A stretch of 64,000 nucleotides of DNA, from NCBI GenBank assembly GCA_030248215.1, contig JASANG010002672.1, positions 29,134 to 93,133 of the forward strand. The letters are read 5' to 3'. Made by a program: the position numbers and the translations under genes. Positions 63,781 to 64,000 of the stretch are shown here, in pieces. The notes under the pieces are model-generated. The model made no database searches, had not been told where the DNA came from, and saw only the letters and a list, made by a program, of their open reading frames with translations. The first letter of the stretch is position 1, and each line of letters starts with the position of its first letter. Origin of the DNA: Enoplolaimus lenunculus. Its lineage: Eukaryota > Nematoda > Enoplea > Enoplida > Thoracostomopsidae.

Positions 63781-63970
63781 GGTCCATGTATAGAACAGGG
63801 CCGGGCGGTTTTCTGGCGAGGCCTTAATAGAGTCAGTTTAAGCTTTAGACTAAGTATTTTGTTTAGGCTTAGACTTAGAAATAGACTCATCCTTACGCTT
63901 AGGCTTAGGCTTAGGCTTATAAGTATGCTTATACTACTGTCCCGGTCCTGTTCTATACTTCACGTCGGCC
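63781..63970. mobile_element. TAAGCC-core MITE at the donor of the last coding exon
   Basis: GGTCCATGTATAGAACAGGGCC to GTCCTGTTCTATACTTCACGTCGGCC. Flanks CAAAAAGC / AAAAGGGC (6 of 8). It starts 13 bases inside the intron after 63767. Confidence 0.82.
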
Positions 63971-64000
63971 AAAAGGGCTATTTGGGAAAATATGACTATT

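Overview
This is a window from an animal (bilaterian, invertebrate-like) nuclear genome. It is AT-rich and intron-rich, and most of it is small non-autonomous DNA transposons (MITEs), foldbacks and tandem repeats. I found no rRNA, CRISPR array, operon or retroviral gene. Three host genes can be rebuilt exon by exon from splice sites and protein similarity. A fourth coding region begins at the right edge and is not recognised. The species cannot be named. The conserved R-Smad, a calcitonin/CGRP/DH31-like class B receptor and WDR82 place it in Bilateria; a tunicate or another invertebrate with a MITE-loaded genome would fit.

Layout. (1) 2395-9896, plus strand: a ten-exon BMP-type receptor Smad (Smad1/5-like, 436 aa) with MH1, a short linker, MH2 and the C-terminal SSVS phosphorylation motif. 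One of its introns is GC-AG. (2) 17924-32486, minus strand, convergent with the Smad: a secretin-family (class B1) GPCR recovered as twelve in-phase exons. They cover the hormone-binding domain, seven membrane helices and the cytoplasmic tail, and the whole most resembles calcitonin/CGRP/DH31 receptors. The signal-peptide exon was not found. (3) About 32.5-52.6 kb: a gene-poor stretch packed with MITEs, with no host gene I can support. (4) 52665-59272, plus strand: a nine-exon WDR82/Swd2 orthologue (314 aa). (5) 59.3-63 kb: repeats plus two short open stretches that may be exons. (6) 63182-63767: one long coding exon of an unrecognised gene running towards the right edge.

Repeats. The dominant family has ends of the form GGCC(A/C)ATG, makes 8-bp target duplications (several perfect), and carries internal arrays of TAAGCC/TTAGGC hexamers that have grown into 29-bp and 35-bp minisatellites. 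Other families are hAT-like elements ending CAGGGTRCAACCGG with 8-bp duplications; TTAA-flanked elements carrying a tRNA-like module; TA-flanked palindromic elements built of GAGTCAAATT or AACTCA words; and several foldbacks. Nested insertions give relative ages. Several elements sit within a few bases of splice sites of the host genes.

The Smad (BMP signal transducer), the peptide-hormone receptor and WDR82 (H3K4 methylation and transcription termination) act in unrelated pathways; nothing suggests co-regulation.
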